Positions 45,136-57,020 are shown, counted from the first letter of the stretch. The stretch: 64,000 nt of DNA from Bryoerythrophyllum caledonicum (GCA_963971425.1 OZ020517.1:11534501-11598500), one strand, 5' to 3'. Numbers and translations: made by a program. The notes: generated by a model not told the origin, from the letters alone.

Positions 45136-47130
45136 AAATGACAATCCTCCACAAAGTTTGAGCCCATGCTGATATTCATGGTAACGAACAAGCGGATAAA
45201 CTAGCAAAAGACGGCCGAGAAAAATCACAAAAAAATGCCAAAGATCCACACGAATACGCCCACGCCACCCCATACTACTTCCAAAAAGAAGACTAGCCCT
45301 CCAAAGAAGATACCCCCGATAAAGGCCTGGTTAGATTCTTGAGCAAATACCTCAAAAAACAAGACCTATATAACAACCTTGACACAATCTCAGATAACTT
45401 CCCTAACATAGAAAAGTGGACTAGTAACAACAACATAGACAATGAACTCTCTACAAATTTCTGGAAAAATCCCATCATCACTAACTCACAAGCAACATGC
45501 CTTATTAAATTCCGTATCGGACAATACATGGGAAACGCCCGAAAACAACTCTTCTTTGGAATAGAAAGATTCCCATCCATAACATGCCCAACATGCACTT
45601 CCACCGATCCTGACACATGGCCACATATTTTACTTAAATGTCATAACCGCCACATACACTCCCTAATTGTCAAAAGACATAACAAAGCCGTATGGGAAAT
45701 CCGTAAATTAATCGCCTTCCATTACAAATCGAGATGTTATATCCTCATGAATGTCGGCACCTTTAATAACAACCCACAAGAAAATACAGTGCCACCATGG
45801 CTACTCCCATGTACATGTGAAACTCAACGATGCCACTGCAATGCTCGACTCAAACCGTACATACTCTGCGTTAGAGGTCTACCATACAATGACCCCCCAC
45901 CCGACCACATAAACCAAGACTACACCATTCAATTCATTGAATTTACTTACTGTAATGACAGATTCTCCCTAGAAACAATCGAAAATAAATTCAACAAATA
46001 CCAACCCTTATTGATGACATCACTACCCTCGGGTGGAAAATAGACCCCCTTATTGTAATCACAACCGGCGCACGCGTCACCACCTTTATGCCCTCTATAA
46101 AAACCCGAGAAGATACCTTCAAAATTCCCATTGATACAATTACAAACACTTTCAAAAATTTTAACATCATTGCCATACAACATGCTATGTCCATCCTTCT
46201 ACATAAACGCAAAATTGAAAACAACCAAGCCCTTCCGATACATAAGACCCCTCATAAAATTACCCCTTTGCTTTATTTTTAATCCCTGGCATTGTGAAAC
46301 ACACCCTCCTCTCCATCTTTCCTTCCTTTCCATTTTTCTCTCTTCTCTCTCTCCCCCCCCTTCCTTCCTTCCTTCCTTGTTACTCTTTTGATTGGTTGGT
46401 TTTGTGGTTTTTTGACTACTTGTTACAATAGTGTTTACCCTCGAAAGGGGGAAGTAGTTCTAGTTTACTAATTCCCTATCTAGTGGACATGGTCTTAGTA
46501 CACTAAAATTTATGTTTAGTGTAGTGGTACGAATAGTGTACTTACCCTAGTACACTATTTGTAAAGAAGTTGACAATTGGTGTTAGCTACCAATGTCATT
46601 AATGTAACCTTCATTCAAACCCCAATCAATCCCCCAATCATTCCAACCCATGCTTTTCTTCATTTGCAACTTTCAAATGGTCATAACTCATTCAAAACTT
46701 GTCCAAATTGGGGAAATGAGGTGTTTTTTTAGCTTCTACGTTTTCTGTAGATGCCAATAAACACCTCAAATGTCCAATTCGGGTTTATAATGAATGAGTC
46801 GTGGCCAATTGAAAGCTGCTGATAAGATACCATGACAGCCCTCGACTAGTGGACCTTTTATTATACTTCTACTATTGATACACTAAATGTGCACAAGTGA
46901 AAAAAATTATGTTGAAATCATTACTAAAATTGACAAATAGTGTAGTAGTTGGCATTTAGTGTAGGGTTTTGTCACTACACAAAATGCCTCGTTCGCAATT
47001 GGTGTATGAGTTCGCATTTAGTGTATACTACACTAAACATAAATTTTAATGTAGTGGAACGAATAGACACTTTATTCACGCCGACCTCCTTCGGAGACCA
47101 GTATTCTTCTTCAAGGGACTCTATTCTTGA
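45136..47130 (+). mobile_element. 5'-truncated LINE fragment with nested insertion in its 3' UTR
   Basis: Coding remnant at 45136-46282 begins in RNase H (AHADIHGNEQADKLAKDG) and continues through PDKGLVRFLSKYL, the CPTCTSTDPDTWPHILLKC motif, VKRHNKAVWEIRKL, WLLPCTCETQRCHCNARLK and FIEFTYCNDRF. It has a few breaks. A CT-rich 3' UTR with (TTCC)n at 46355-46377 leads to the R tail. The tail is split at about 46499-47053 and resumes with GACACTTTATTCACGCC, ending CAGTATTCTTCTTC at 47113. Confidence 0.88.
46499..47053. mobile_element. TIR element nested in the LINE 3' UTR
   Basis: CACTAAAATTTATGTTTAGT at the left is the near-perfect inverse of ACTAAACATAAATTTTAATG at the right; the pair extends over about 27 bases. 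An alternative boundary is offered by the 15-base direct pair TAGTGGTACGAATAG / TAGTGGAACGAATAG. Class not assigned; no ORF. Confidence 0.6.
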
Positions 47131-49278
47131 GAAAACTCCACAATATTACCACATACAACAGTGAAGGAGCACAAGTACAACATTCTCTCATCTTCACATG
47201 AATTACAGTATGTCAACACATTGAATCAACATTGGAATCAACCATTTATTTGGCGTTTGACAAGTGTGTGTGTGGATTTGGTCATAGCCATTCAATGGCT
47301 CTACCCAATCCATTGTATGGCATATGACGTGTGTGGATTTGGTCATTGCATTTTGATGGCTTCAGTAGTGACAACTTTGCACTCAAACTCTGTTGCTTTC
47401 AAATGAGGCCGCTATTTGAACTTTGACTTCTTCTTGTGTTATTCTATGCATTACACAAGGACTTGCTCATGATGTTAGGTCTTTGTATATCAATTCTTAA
47501 AGGGAGCAAAAGGATCCAGCTTTTCAAAATCAGCAGTAAAATAAATAAATAAAAATTAAAAAGGAGAGTTTGATTTATTGTAGAATGAAGATTTGAATAA
47601 ACAAAATGAGGATTTATTCTTATTTTAGTCAAGAGGTCAAAAACCAAGAATCTTTGATTTTATGTGCACATACAAAAGGTTATTCAGTACCATATCCAAG
47701 AGGATGTGATAAATTTTATTCCTATTAGAGTAAATTTTAAAACAATGTTTATCATATATATAAAAACCAAAAGCAAATGTGTTGGTCACTTAGTGGATAA
47801 ACCTCGCATATTTTTAGAAAGTATGGATTGTCTTTTAAGCTATATGTAGTCAAACAAAAGCCACTTTAGATGGCATATATATATTTATAATTGATTAGGT
47901 GGGAATCACAAAGTCGTTGCTTTCTTTTATTTGCATGGAATTCTTTTCATTCAAATTGCAATTCCAATTCATGTTTGCAATGGGGTACTTTTGAACAACA
48001 GAGCTATAAATAATTTCTTAATAATATACCCAAATACGTCAATATATCATTAATATGAACTTGCAATACAACACTAAAGTGTACATAAATGACATACATA
48101 ATATGTTGTATGGTCAATTCTAGCATAAAAAGTATAGATGTTTGTATTAACTATAAAACTATTTGGAAATTTCTTTCTGACAAATCATGAAAAACAATCA
48201 AGTTGAATTGTTGTAGAATTTGGTTTAAAATGTAGGTAGATGAATGGTTAGTTTATTTTAGTAATTACAATTTTGTTTTTTTTAAAATGTCTTTAACCAC
48301 TATAATAGTCGTGGAATCCATATCCTAGGTGATTTATTTCACATAGACACTTTCCTTCATTTAAGAATTGATTATAATAAAATATAATTTTATTGTGGAT
48401 TGGATTCCAATTCAAATATGATTTTTATGGTAATACTCTCACCTTAACCAAGATTGTCTAAAGATCTGCATATTTAAATACTACATCTAGGGTAAAACCA
48501 TCATTTATAATTACCAAATTTACATTTTAAAAAAGATTAAGGGGGAAAGAAGAGGCTATGGTCTATGAATATAAAGGACCAGGATTTATTTTTTAATATT
48601 TTTTTTGGTTTCACGGTATTAGCCAGAGTGGGGACACAAATGTTTTGGAGCCACACATGTGGGGACACAAAGTTTTTCCTATAACCATACAAAACCAAAT
48701 TTTCTCCATAAATATATTTTTTGGAGAACCCATCTCCATAAACATAGATTTGTACATCCTTTTTGGCGACATGATGGACTCCCTGCACTTCACTAGTAGC
48801 AATATGGCAATATGGAAACGGCCATCAATGAAATTTTGGCAATGTAAAATCTTAATTTTCCCACTTTTTTGGGAATATTTTTTTTGGGAAAAAAATTCGC
48901 CATTTGGCTCCAAATTGCCAAAAAAAAAAAAGCCTTGTATTGGATGATATATTCTATAAGCCATGTAATTATAGTAAGATATTCAACCATATGTTTTTGA
49001 CCATTTTAGCCACTTTTAGTATGTGCAGTGTCATGGGAGAAGGATTTTAGACACAAGTATTTGTTTGAACAAGAGCTCTTTTTATTGTCTTTCTAGAGTG
49101 TTAAACAATAAAAATAATCTTTTTGAGAGTCCAATTTTCTATATTTTGTGCCGTCTGCCATCCATGATGTATGTTATTTGGATGGATACATGAATGGTTT
49201 TTTATGAATACATTTTGGTGAAAAGAAAAGTAACCATGAAGGTGATTCCCATTAAAAGCTTCTGATGTGGTACTTTTG
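47131..49278. other. AT-rich intergenic, no gene seen
   Basis: A short direct repeat (GTGTGTGTGGATTTGGTCAT / ACGTGTGTGGATTTGGTCAT) is at about 47265-47345. Otherwise no supportable feature. Confidence 0.4.
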
Positions 49279-49556
49279 GCCCAGGGCAAACTGACCCCTC
49301 GTTGGTACTTACCCAAGGGGGCCACGAGGTGGTGGGGCCAAACCTGGCCCCTATTTTGTTTTCGGATGGGCCCTATTTATAGAAAGGGTGGGACCTCAAG
49401 GGTAAACAATGGCCGTAGGTCCCTAATTTGTCAAAAGAAATTCCAAAAAAAAGCCTCCGGACCCTAAAAATAAGAGGGCCAGAAAAATGACCCCATGCAA
49501 TTAAGATGGGGCCCACCTCTGGTAAGTACCAATGAGGGGGTCAGTTCGCCCTGGGC
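49279..49556. mobile_element. 278-bp MITE with ~35-bp inverted repeats
   Basis: Left end GCCCAGGGCAAACTGACCCC...TTGGTACTTACC and right end GGTAAGTACCAATGAGG...CAGTTCGCCCTGGGC are inverse over about 35 bases with few differences. Flanks GTACTTTTG and GTACTATTC agree at 7 of 9 bases, a possible decayed target duplication. Superfamily unresolved. Confidence 0.8.
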
Positions 49557-50423
49557 GTACTATTCAGTCTCTAAATCTTAGACATAAGTGAATTATTTTC
49601 TAGTCTATTCACTAGCGCTTTATACCTTGGATTATGGAGATTGACCATCGCCCTCTAAAATCTTTGATAAGCCAAGGAAGTCGTCCCGGTCGAAGTTTGC
49701 TTCACACTACCTTGAAAAAGGAGATTGACCACAGAGTTTGAGGTTCCTTAATATGCTATTTTCTGCCCGAGTAGATAATGTTTCTTGGTCCAACCGGTTC
49801 TTTGTCAAGTCGAGGCAAAGAGGTTGACTCAGCCGAAATCAAGGGGGCCGTTGGCCTGAAAATCAGTGACTGGCTGAAAATTGATTTTAAATATTATTTT
49901 CCCATATTTTTTTCCATATTACTATAGGATGTTGGGACACTATTTTTTGAAGTTGTTTTCTTGAGACCTTGGGAGTGTAAAAGTAGTGAATAAAGGCCAT
50001 ATGTCCCGTTTTCCTCCCTCTCTAATTTCTTGTATATGCACTGTTTTGTGTTGTTTTTTGCAAGTTTTTTTGTTGTTTTTGCCAAGATTTTTTTTCTTAT
50101 CTTTTCTTTTAATGGAGGGATATAGTGTAAACGGAGAGTGTAGAGATTTCAAAGGGCACACATGGTCGCAAAACTCCAAATAGATAAAATTTGCAATACC
50201 ATTTTCTTTGCCTCCAAGCGATGCACCATTTGGAATTGCTCAAGTGCAACTAGCATGGGCCGAATTTGCTTGATTCGCATTCTAGTGCATTTTATACGTG
50301 TGTTTGGACAAGACTCCCTTTTAGTGAAAGAGAAATAGAAGAGATTGACATCCAAATCCCTTAGAGTGAGTTCATAAGAGGAAAAGAGTTCTTGGAGGTG
50401 AAACAAGGGAAAGGTGCTCCAAA
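49557..50423. other. Intergenic left of the Harbinger element
   Basis: No gene or clear terminal inverted repeat was found here. Confidence 0.35.
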
Positions 50424-51502
50424 ATGCCTCCAAAGCAGGGAGGTTGTTCAAGAAAGGAAAAGATTGTCGTGAAGGAAAAATCAAAGAAAAAGGCGAAGGC
50501 AACCGTGATTCAACTTGAAGAATTGGATGAGGAGGACGCAACTCCTAGAAAATGGAAGGATTACAAAGTCAAAATCTTGATTGCAATAAGAGGTGAGATG
50601 GACGAGGAATTTGCAAGAACAACAAACAAACAAACAAACAAACAAACTAGGTATGAAATTTTTAATTTTTTTGTGCAAAACGTAAAATTTTTTTGTGGCA
50701 AATGGATGCGTATGTTGGCCGTATGATGAGGCCGTAAAAGGCCTTGGCCTTAGCCGCATGCCCCCCCCTCCTCCAAAACTACGTCAGCCGCTGCCGCGAG
50801 GGCTTTGCAAGTTTTGTAGCCGTACCATCTCCTCGCGTGCAAGGGGATTTGAACCCTGATCTCCGAAGAGCAAATAGATTCCTCCCATAGCCATCACTCC
50901 ACCACAAGCTTATTGATGTCCAAGATGTTTTCGAAGTGTTAATCGTACTAAAAGCTGTCCTAATTTCTTTGCTGGAATTTTCATTCAAGTTGTCTTTTCA
51001 CCCCTTTTAAGCTTGTTTTTTGCCATAATTCTTCTAAACTTTGTCATACATTGTAGGTAAGAATGCATGGGTGAAGTTACAAGTCCGAATGGTTGCAGGA
51101 ATCCGAGGATTCAACCGGACATGAAAAGAAGTACAAATGACAAGAGGGGGAATAAAATTTTAGGGACGAATAAGAAACATGAATGTTGTTGGTTTGAAAA
51201 GATGGACACATGTAATAATAAACGTGCAAGTGTTCACAACCAAATTCTGGCAAGTGCTATGGAAGAATACGACACATTTGGGAATGACTTCTTCACCACT
51301 TACGACTCCAAAATCAACAGAATTCAACACTTCTATAGCACCAAATACACAAGAGAAGAAAAAAAAGAGTCAGGACAAAATTGAAGGGCTTTTGCAGCAA
51401 GTGGTAGGCAATTCTACCATTTTGATTTCTACCTTCCAACGGTCTATAGATTTGATTAAAAATAAGGACCGTAGTTTTACAACACTTCTAGAGAGGTTTT
51501 AG
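50424..51502 (+). pseudogene. Myb/SANT-like ORF of a PIF/Harbinger element, broken
   Basis: The ATG at 50424 opens a basic N-terminus (KEKSKKKAKATVIQLEE), then WKDYKVKILIAIRGEMDEEFA, typical of the trihelix/Myb-SANT proteins that accompany Harbinger transposases. The domain seems to continue after a GT...AG gap (50651-51056) as AWVKLQVRMVAGIRGFNRT. A coiled C-terminus follows (DKIEGLLQQVVGNSTILIST, FQRSIDLIKNKDRSFTTLL) to 51502. There are several stops and frame changes. It faces the transposase that ends at 51503 on the other strand. Confidence 0.6.
50718..50930 (-). mobile_element. tRNA-type SINE inside the Myb-like ORF intron
   Basis: On the minus strand, box A TGGTGGAGTGATGG (50904-50891) is followed by box B GGGTTCAAATCC (about 50856-50845), about 36 bases apart. 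The tail is GC-rich (TGACGTAGTTTTGGAGGAGG, GCGGCTAAGGCC). No R tail is present, so it is a different SINE from the 41.7 kb one. Confidence 0.65.
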
Positions 51503-52860
51503 CTATTCTTCTGTGGAATTAGAACTACTATAAAAAACACTAGACTTGACTCCTTCCGAATTTTTGTAATGCCATAGACTTTTCGCCAAAACTTCGTCCA
51601 TTATTGTAGCTTCACGAAGCAAGTCTTTAGCCCTTTCATACTCCTTCAATAGAAACGCTTCAATGTCTTCATTGTTCACTTGATTTGTTGCCATAAAATC
51701 ATCTCTATTCAAAATTATATTATTTACTTTTTGAATTGATGCCCTTTCACAATGCAATTCTTGACCTTCTTTTAAATTGCCACAACCTATTTTTTTTGTA
51801 GTTGTTCCACGGCTTCAGTAATCCAGTCCACCTCGAATCCATTCTTCATTGTGATGCACAAATTGTGCATCACAATGTATGTTGAGACAATATCCAATAC
51901 CATCCTCAATGGTACATCACACCTCTTCATGATAATTCTCCATCTCCCTTTCAAAATTCCAAATGCCCTCTCTACACACATTCAGGTTGAAGATTGAATG
52001 AAATTCCAATTTCCATGGATTTATGACAGTGCATTTTTTCCTCCGTTGAATGGACAGTACATCCACGGTCTAACGAGATATGCTGCATCCCCTATCAACT
52101 TGTACGGATGCATTTTCCCCTCCATAGAAGCTCTTCCAATTTTTGTAACTTGAAAAACAGCCCAATCATGAAGACTACCGGCTCAACCAAACTCTTAATC
52201 CCAAAACCTGCATTTGACATCAACGATTCCTTGAAGAATAGGTGAATGGAACAACTTTCGGCAATTATAATTCTCTCCACCAACAATTGGCGCCAATACT
52301 GCGATATGCAACCCATCTATTGTGCCTATAGTGTATGGAATGCCATTTAGAGCTTCAAATTCTCCAGCGAAAATCCTAAACTGTGATTCACTAGGCATTT
52401 GAACAAATATTTGTTGCAAATATTGTCCATTGCCAGATCCTAGCCTTGTCAACAAAATTACAATTCTAGTTTCAAGAAAATCGCAATTCTAGTTTCAACA
52501 AAATTGCAATTCTAGTTTCCACTAAAATTGAATTCTTAAAAGGTGTATCTTGTTTTTGCAAAAATGGCCCTAAGTTCTCACAATGAAATATGAAAGTAGC
52601 AAGTTTAACTCAGGTTCTTACCTTGAACTGCCCTTTAGTGTATGATCCAAAAAATAACCGATCCGTAAATCCACCTTGTCTTGCAAAACTCCAAATGCTC
52701 CGTTTTCCTCATCCCATACTCTCCAAAACATGCTGAAAATTGCCAATTTCTCCCATCTCCTTGTAAAATCAGTGCTTGCATGCTCACAATGTGTAAAACA
52801 AGCATGTGCAAGCACATATACAACCCTAGCATCAACACAAGGTCCCTCCTCCCCTCCACT
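51503..52860 (-). pseudogene. PIF/Harbinger DDE transposase (HARBI1-like), broken
   Basis: Reading on the minus strand: ALNGIPYTIGTIDGLHIAVL (first Asp), GSLHDWAVFQVTKI (second Asp), KLIGDAAYLVRPWMYCPF, and MCVERAFGILKGRWRII (Glu), so the DDE triad can be followed in order. A C-terminal piece (LLKEYERAKDLLREATI) reaches 51503. The frame is interrupted several times. N-terminal remnants probably lie at 52618-52860. A 26-27 bp triplicate (AATTCTAGTTTC) at 52448-52525 lies between the two parts. Confidence 0.8.
52448..52525. repeat. ~27-bp tandem repeat, three units
   Basis: CAAAATTACAATTCTAGTTT recurs with small changes three times. Confidence 0.7.
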
Positions 52861-53937
52861 GCAACTCTAGTTGCTCAAATTTCAAGAGGAGAAGAAAAGA
52901 GAGAAGATGGAAACAAGGAGGACAAAGAAGGGGAGGGTGAGAGAGTGAATGACAAGGTAAACTCCAAATCTGCCCTTTTTAGATATCCAATATTAAAATC
53001 AGCCCATATTTGTCTCAGTCCAAATCATCACAAACAAATCATCCTTCAAATACACACACATCCTTCAAATTAAACATCATTCACGAAAGACATCCTTAAA
53101 ACATATACATCCTTCACATTCTTCAAACATATCTTCAAAAGAAAACCTAACCCGTCTCAAGAATAACATTTGAAACATAAAAAGAGAGCCATTTCAATTG
53201 CAAAATTCAACATACTTGTCTCCAAACCCCAGGAGCTGATTTTGCTTCACAGACCATGAGCGGAACCCATTGTACCTACTTACAAAAGATGTCGCATGCA
53301 CAACCCCATCAATGTAACAATAAAACTCAAATCCACATGATCTAAACATCATGAAAAGGCGCTCCAAATTGCGGCATGCATGCACACACACACCTTTGTT
53401 TATTATGCAACGAGCGCCGCAGCAATGTTTCCCACGTTGAAAATGATGGTGCAGTTAACCAGTTTCACCTCGGCTTCATGAGCGCCTCATCACTTCCTCA
53501 TCCACACCTCCGAGTTGAAACTTGATTGCCATCACAACAATCATCCTAGGGTTTAGAAACCGCACCTTGCAAATCCACCGATCGGCCGAGAAACTTTGCG
53601 GGAACTTTATAAGGAGAGAGATAAGTAGAGAGACCACATCAGCGCTAAGACGCCATATCTTTCTGCTGCATAGTCATGAGCGCTAGCAAACACAACTCAC
53701 CGCAGTCGTCGCTCCAACACCATAGCCATGCATGAACAACACTACAACGACAACAACGAATGACGACCATGAGAAGCAAAAACATCGTCTTCGCTGCAGA
53801 GGAATCTGTGGAATGCCGCCAAGTTACGGTTTCCTGTTGATACTCACTACCTGCAGCTTCAATAGCAGGATTCCCTCCTCAATTTGCACCCAACAAATCA
53901 CCATTCGGTCTCTTAAGCCAAGCATAATATTCCCATC
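52861..53937. other. Intergenic, no gene seen
   Basis: Right flank of the Harbinger remnant. No terminal inverted repeat or coding region could be supported. Confidence 0.35.
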
Positions 53938-54150
53938 AGCAAAGCATTCTCTTTCCATCAGTGAAGCATTCTACTTCCATCAGTAAAGCATCCTCTTTCC
54001 ATCAGTGAAGCATCCTCTTTCCATCAGTGAAGCATTCTCTTTCCATCAGTGAAGCATCCTCTTTCCATCAGTGAAGCATTCTCTTTCCATCAGTGAAGCA
54101 TTCTGCTTCTATCATTAAAGCATTTTATTCCTATCAGTGAAGCAAGTTTT
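53938..54150 (+). repeat. 22-bp minisatellite, about nine units
   Basis: AAGCATTCTCTTTCCATCAG-TG repeats with CATTCT/CATCCT variants and decays at the right (AAGCATTTTATTCCTATCAG). Confidence 0.9.
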
Positions 54151-54276
54151 TGCACCCGTGACGCAATCTTTCCTATATATGAACTATTCTTTGGTTTGAG
54201 CAATCCTGGACATTGGCACTAGAGTGTGATATGGAAAGAAGCGGCACATCTCGAAGTATTTGTGTTTAGTGTGGGG

Positions 54277-54465
54277 GAGATCAATAAGTAACCACACATG
54301 AGTGGGGTGGGGTGGCTTACGACCCCATGTGAGCCTGGAATTGGACCCCTTCAGTTTGTCGGGTTGAACCCATTTGGTCAACCGGGTCCCAATCCGGGAT
54401 TCTAGGGACCAGATGGGGTCTATAGCCACCCCTACCGCACTCATGTGCGTTTACTCAATGTGGGT
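54277..54465. mobile_element. Small foldback/MITE-like element
   Basis: CACATGAGTGGGGTGGGGTG at 54295 and CACCCCTACCGCACTCATGT ending near 54446 are inverse, and the pair extends inward (GACCCCAT/ATGGGGTC) and outward (AGTAACC/GTTTACT). Nearly the whole 190 bp can pair. Ends are approximate. Confidence 0.65.
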
Positions 54466-55374
54466 TGAATCCAAGTCTTCCCGTGCCCAGCCAACCTGCA
54501 ATCGTGCCTCCTACTACCATCTCCCTCTCTCCAATTTCCGCCTCCTATTCCCGGCCTCCTTCATTCCAACTTTTGTTCTGGAGCCATAACTCCCCCTCCC
54601 TTCACCTCGTCACTCCTCAACTGTGAGGTGGCACCTCCGCACAGCCATAGGGTGCCCGTCCATACTTTCTTAGAAGAGTGATAGTAGAGCCATGGATCAG
54701 TGACTATATGGAACATGAAGCTCCAGTGAACATCTGCATTACTCAGAACCATTAAATTTTGGTCAATTTCAAGGCATGCTACGCTAACTCACAACTGAAG
54801 TCATGCTACAACATACACTCTGATACCCACAATGTATCACACTCATCAAGTTGCTCTTCACAAAAAAGCTTCAGTTGACTTCACCCTTTTTCCTTGACCT
54901 TCATTGAGTTGATTCTGTTAGGACAAGCACAACCATTTTTGAGCACATTTAACCCTTGTAAAAAGCGCTACAGGCCACCTCCGAGGAAAATTTGGATCCA
55001 GAGCAAGATGAGCATCTACCAGGACCGGCCTCACCAAAATCAATGCAGACATTTGTGAACTACGATGATTTCCTATGGGGTGCGATGAAACGTTCCCTAC
55101 GTGTATTTGATGTTCAACATAATCTATCAGGATTGTAGATTCTCCTATGCAAAATTTTCTCAAATGTCTTGAATATTGTATAAAGATAAATTTATTTCCG
55201 TAGCTAGAATGAGATTATCTGGTTGGCAAACATATTCAGTGGTTTGGGGTTTAGGTTTAAGATTTAGAGTTCTTGAAGCCTCTCTAGGTTCAGGATCTAT
55301 GGTTTTTTCTTTAATCTCAAAGCTCGACAAAGAATACCTCGAGGAGTTTTGGAGTACGGTAACCCCCTCCCCCC
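54466..55374. other. Intergenic, no gene seen
   Basis: No supportable coding or repeat feature. Confidence 0.35.
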
Positions 55375-55661
55375 CATATCCAACGTCCATGAAATTGGGG
55401 TATATCCAACCCACTTCCATCTCATTACCACCCACTCAATTTGCTATTAGTCAAAACCCCTTGTTTTAGGCCATTGCTTCTAGGCTGCCTACTAGTGGTC
55501 ACCCACTAGTAAACATGGTAGCACACTTTGAAAATTCATAACTAATCCAACGGTCATTGGAAAAATATGAAATCACTTGGATTGATGTAGTTGAATTTTG
55601 TCAGCTATCATTGGAAAAAAAAAGTATTGAATTCTTCCCTCTCTCCATATTTGCACATTGC
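55375..55661 (-). repeat. Dispersed repeat, second copy of 6300-6610
   Basis: Reverse complement matches 6300-6610 in order (GGTATATCCAACC, TGAAATCACTTGGATTG, CTCTCTCCATATTTGCACAT). It ends where a TTAA-type element begins. Confidence 0.6.
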
Positions 55662-56000
55662 TTAACCCCTAAAGGACCGGGCCTTGTGCTTCACCAAAAC
55701 CACCCCAAAAGTGCCACTTTGACATGAGATATTATTAGACTTATTCAAAATAATAAAAACTCTTTTCAACCGTTGAATCTTCAAGCTAACTACTACGAGA
55801 AGACACCCTGAAATTTTTGTAAACTTTCACCACACGGATTGAAAGATATATGCATTTGAAGATAACAAAATTGTTTTTTCCTACTGTGCCGAGATAGGTT
55901 CAACGTACTTTGACTCAAGTTAATGGAAATTCTTTCCATTTCACATTGCATAAACTCAATGGATCTACGTTCTACCTTGTGTTAGGTCATCGCACGCCAA
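55662..56000. mobile_element. piggyBac-like MITE family D, left end only
   Basis: TTAA-CCCCTAAAGGACCGGG matches the left ends at 43799 and 60024. No right end GGTCCTTTAGGGG-TTAA follows, so it is truncated; the right limit given is approximate. Confidence 0.5.
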
Positions 56001-56410
56001 AAATCACAAGTAACGGAGGTGTTTACGATAGGACAAATGGACTTGCGACGATTAGGGGACCAAAAGAGTAGAGATATATATCTTGTTCAGCTACCAAAAG
56101 AGTCGAGCTTTTTATGTTTGAAACACCACAACTTTTCTCCTATAAGTCCAAAAAAAGAAAGAAAAAATTCCCCGCAAAGATAACCGTATTCCTAGTCCAA
56201 GTAAAAATTTCAAGAAAGTTATCTTCCAAAATAGATTCTTTTACTTGGTCGTGGTTTGTATAGGAAGGAGATTTCATCTTCCACGGCGGGCGTGGATGTT
56301 GCGTTTTCGCTGCCGAGGAGTTGAGAGGGAACTTCCACTTGTGTGCAATCTTTGCAGGTCGGATGATGCTGGCGACGATCGGTGGGAGATGCGATCTCAT
56401 GGAAGACGAG

Positions 56411-56781
56411 TCTACGGTGAGTAGTGTCATCTTCTGCACTGGAAAGCACATCAACTTTGTTTTGGATTGGGTGAACCACTTGCTTGTTACACGTCGTCTT
56501 GTAGAATTCATGTCAAGGTAGAGCTGCAATGAAAGCATGAATGCTTTGGACTTTTGAGTTGTTGGTAGTGCAAGTGAGATATTTCTTATCAAGAAATTCA
56601 TGCTTCTTGCTCAGAAGTTTATCTCACTTGTAGTATCAACTTGGAAGTCCGTGCTCTCATTGCAGCTCTACTTTGACGTGGTATTCTGCACAACGACGTG
56701 TGACAAGCAAGTGAACCTCCAAAACAAACAGAAAGATGCAAACTGTTATGTGCTTTCCAGGGAGCAGAATGTGACACTCAA
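56411..56781. repeat. Long imperfect inverted repeat (~180-base arms)
   Basis: The left arm 56411-56589 and right arm 56597-56781 are inverse: GGAAAGCACAT/ATGTGCTTTCC, CCACTTGCTTGTTACACGTC against GACGTGTGACAAGCAAGTGA, GTAGAGCTGCAATGAAAGCA against CTCTCATTGCAGCTCTACTT. The loop is only a few bases. A transcript would form one long hairpin. The right arm abuts a SINE tail. Confidence 0.85.
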
Positions 56782-57020
56782 GAAGAAGAAGAAATCCGGT
56801 CTGGAGATTGGCGTGAAAATAGTGTTTGTTTAATCTTTTCACTAAGCTTATGGCCATGGGACATAGGGTAGTGTAATAGAACTACTTCCCTCTTTTCTAG
56901 GGTGAATACTTTTCTACATTAAGCACTTCCTTACACTATGTGTCTTAAAGACAACCAACATGTCATCGCCCGAAGGGCTTTCTGGGTACCCATACAACGA
57001 GGTCTCAAGACCCCCCACAC
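56781..57020 (-). mobile_element. SINE copy lacking the tRNA head
   Basis: Plus-strand view begins AGAAGAAGAAGAA, then GGCGTGAAAATAGTGTTTG and body words ACAACCAACATGTCATC and CCCATACAACGAGGTC, colinear with 41651-41890. It stops at ACCCCCCACAC before the Pol III boxes. Confidence 0.8.

Noticed and set aside
55200-55270. Interstitial telomere repeat (GGGGTTTAGGTTTAAGATTTAG)
   Set aside because: Units are degenerate and not repeated in register.
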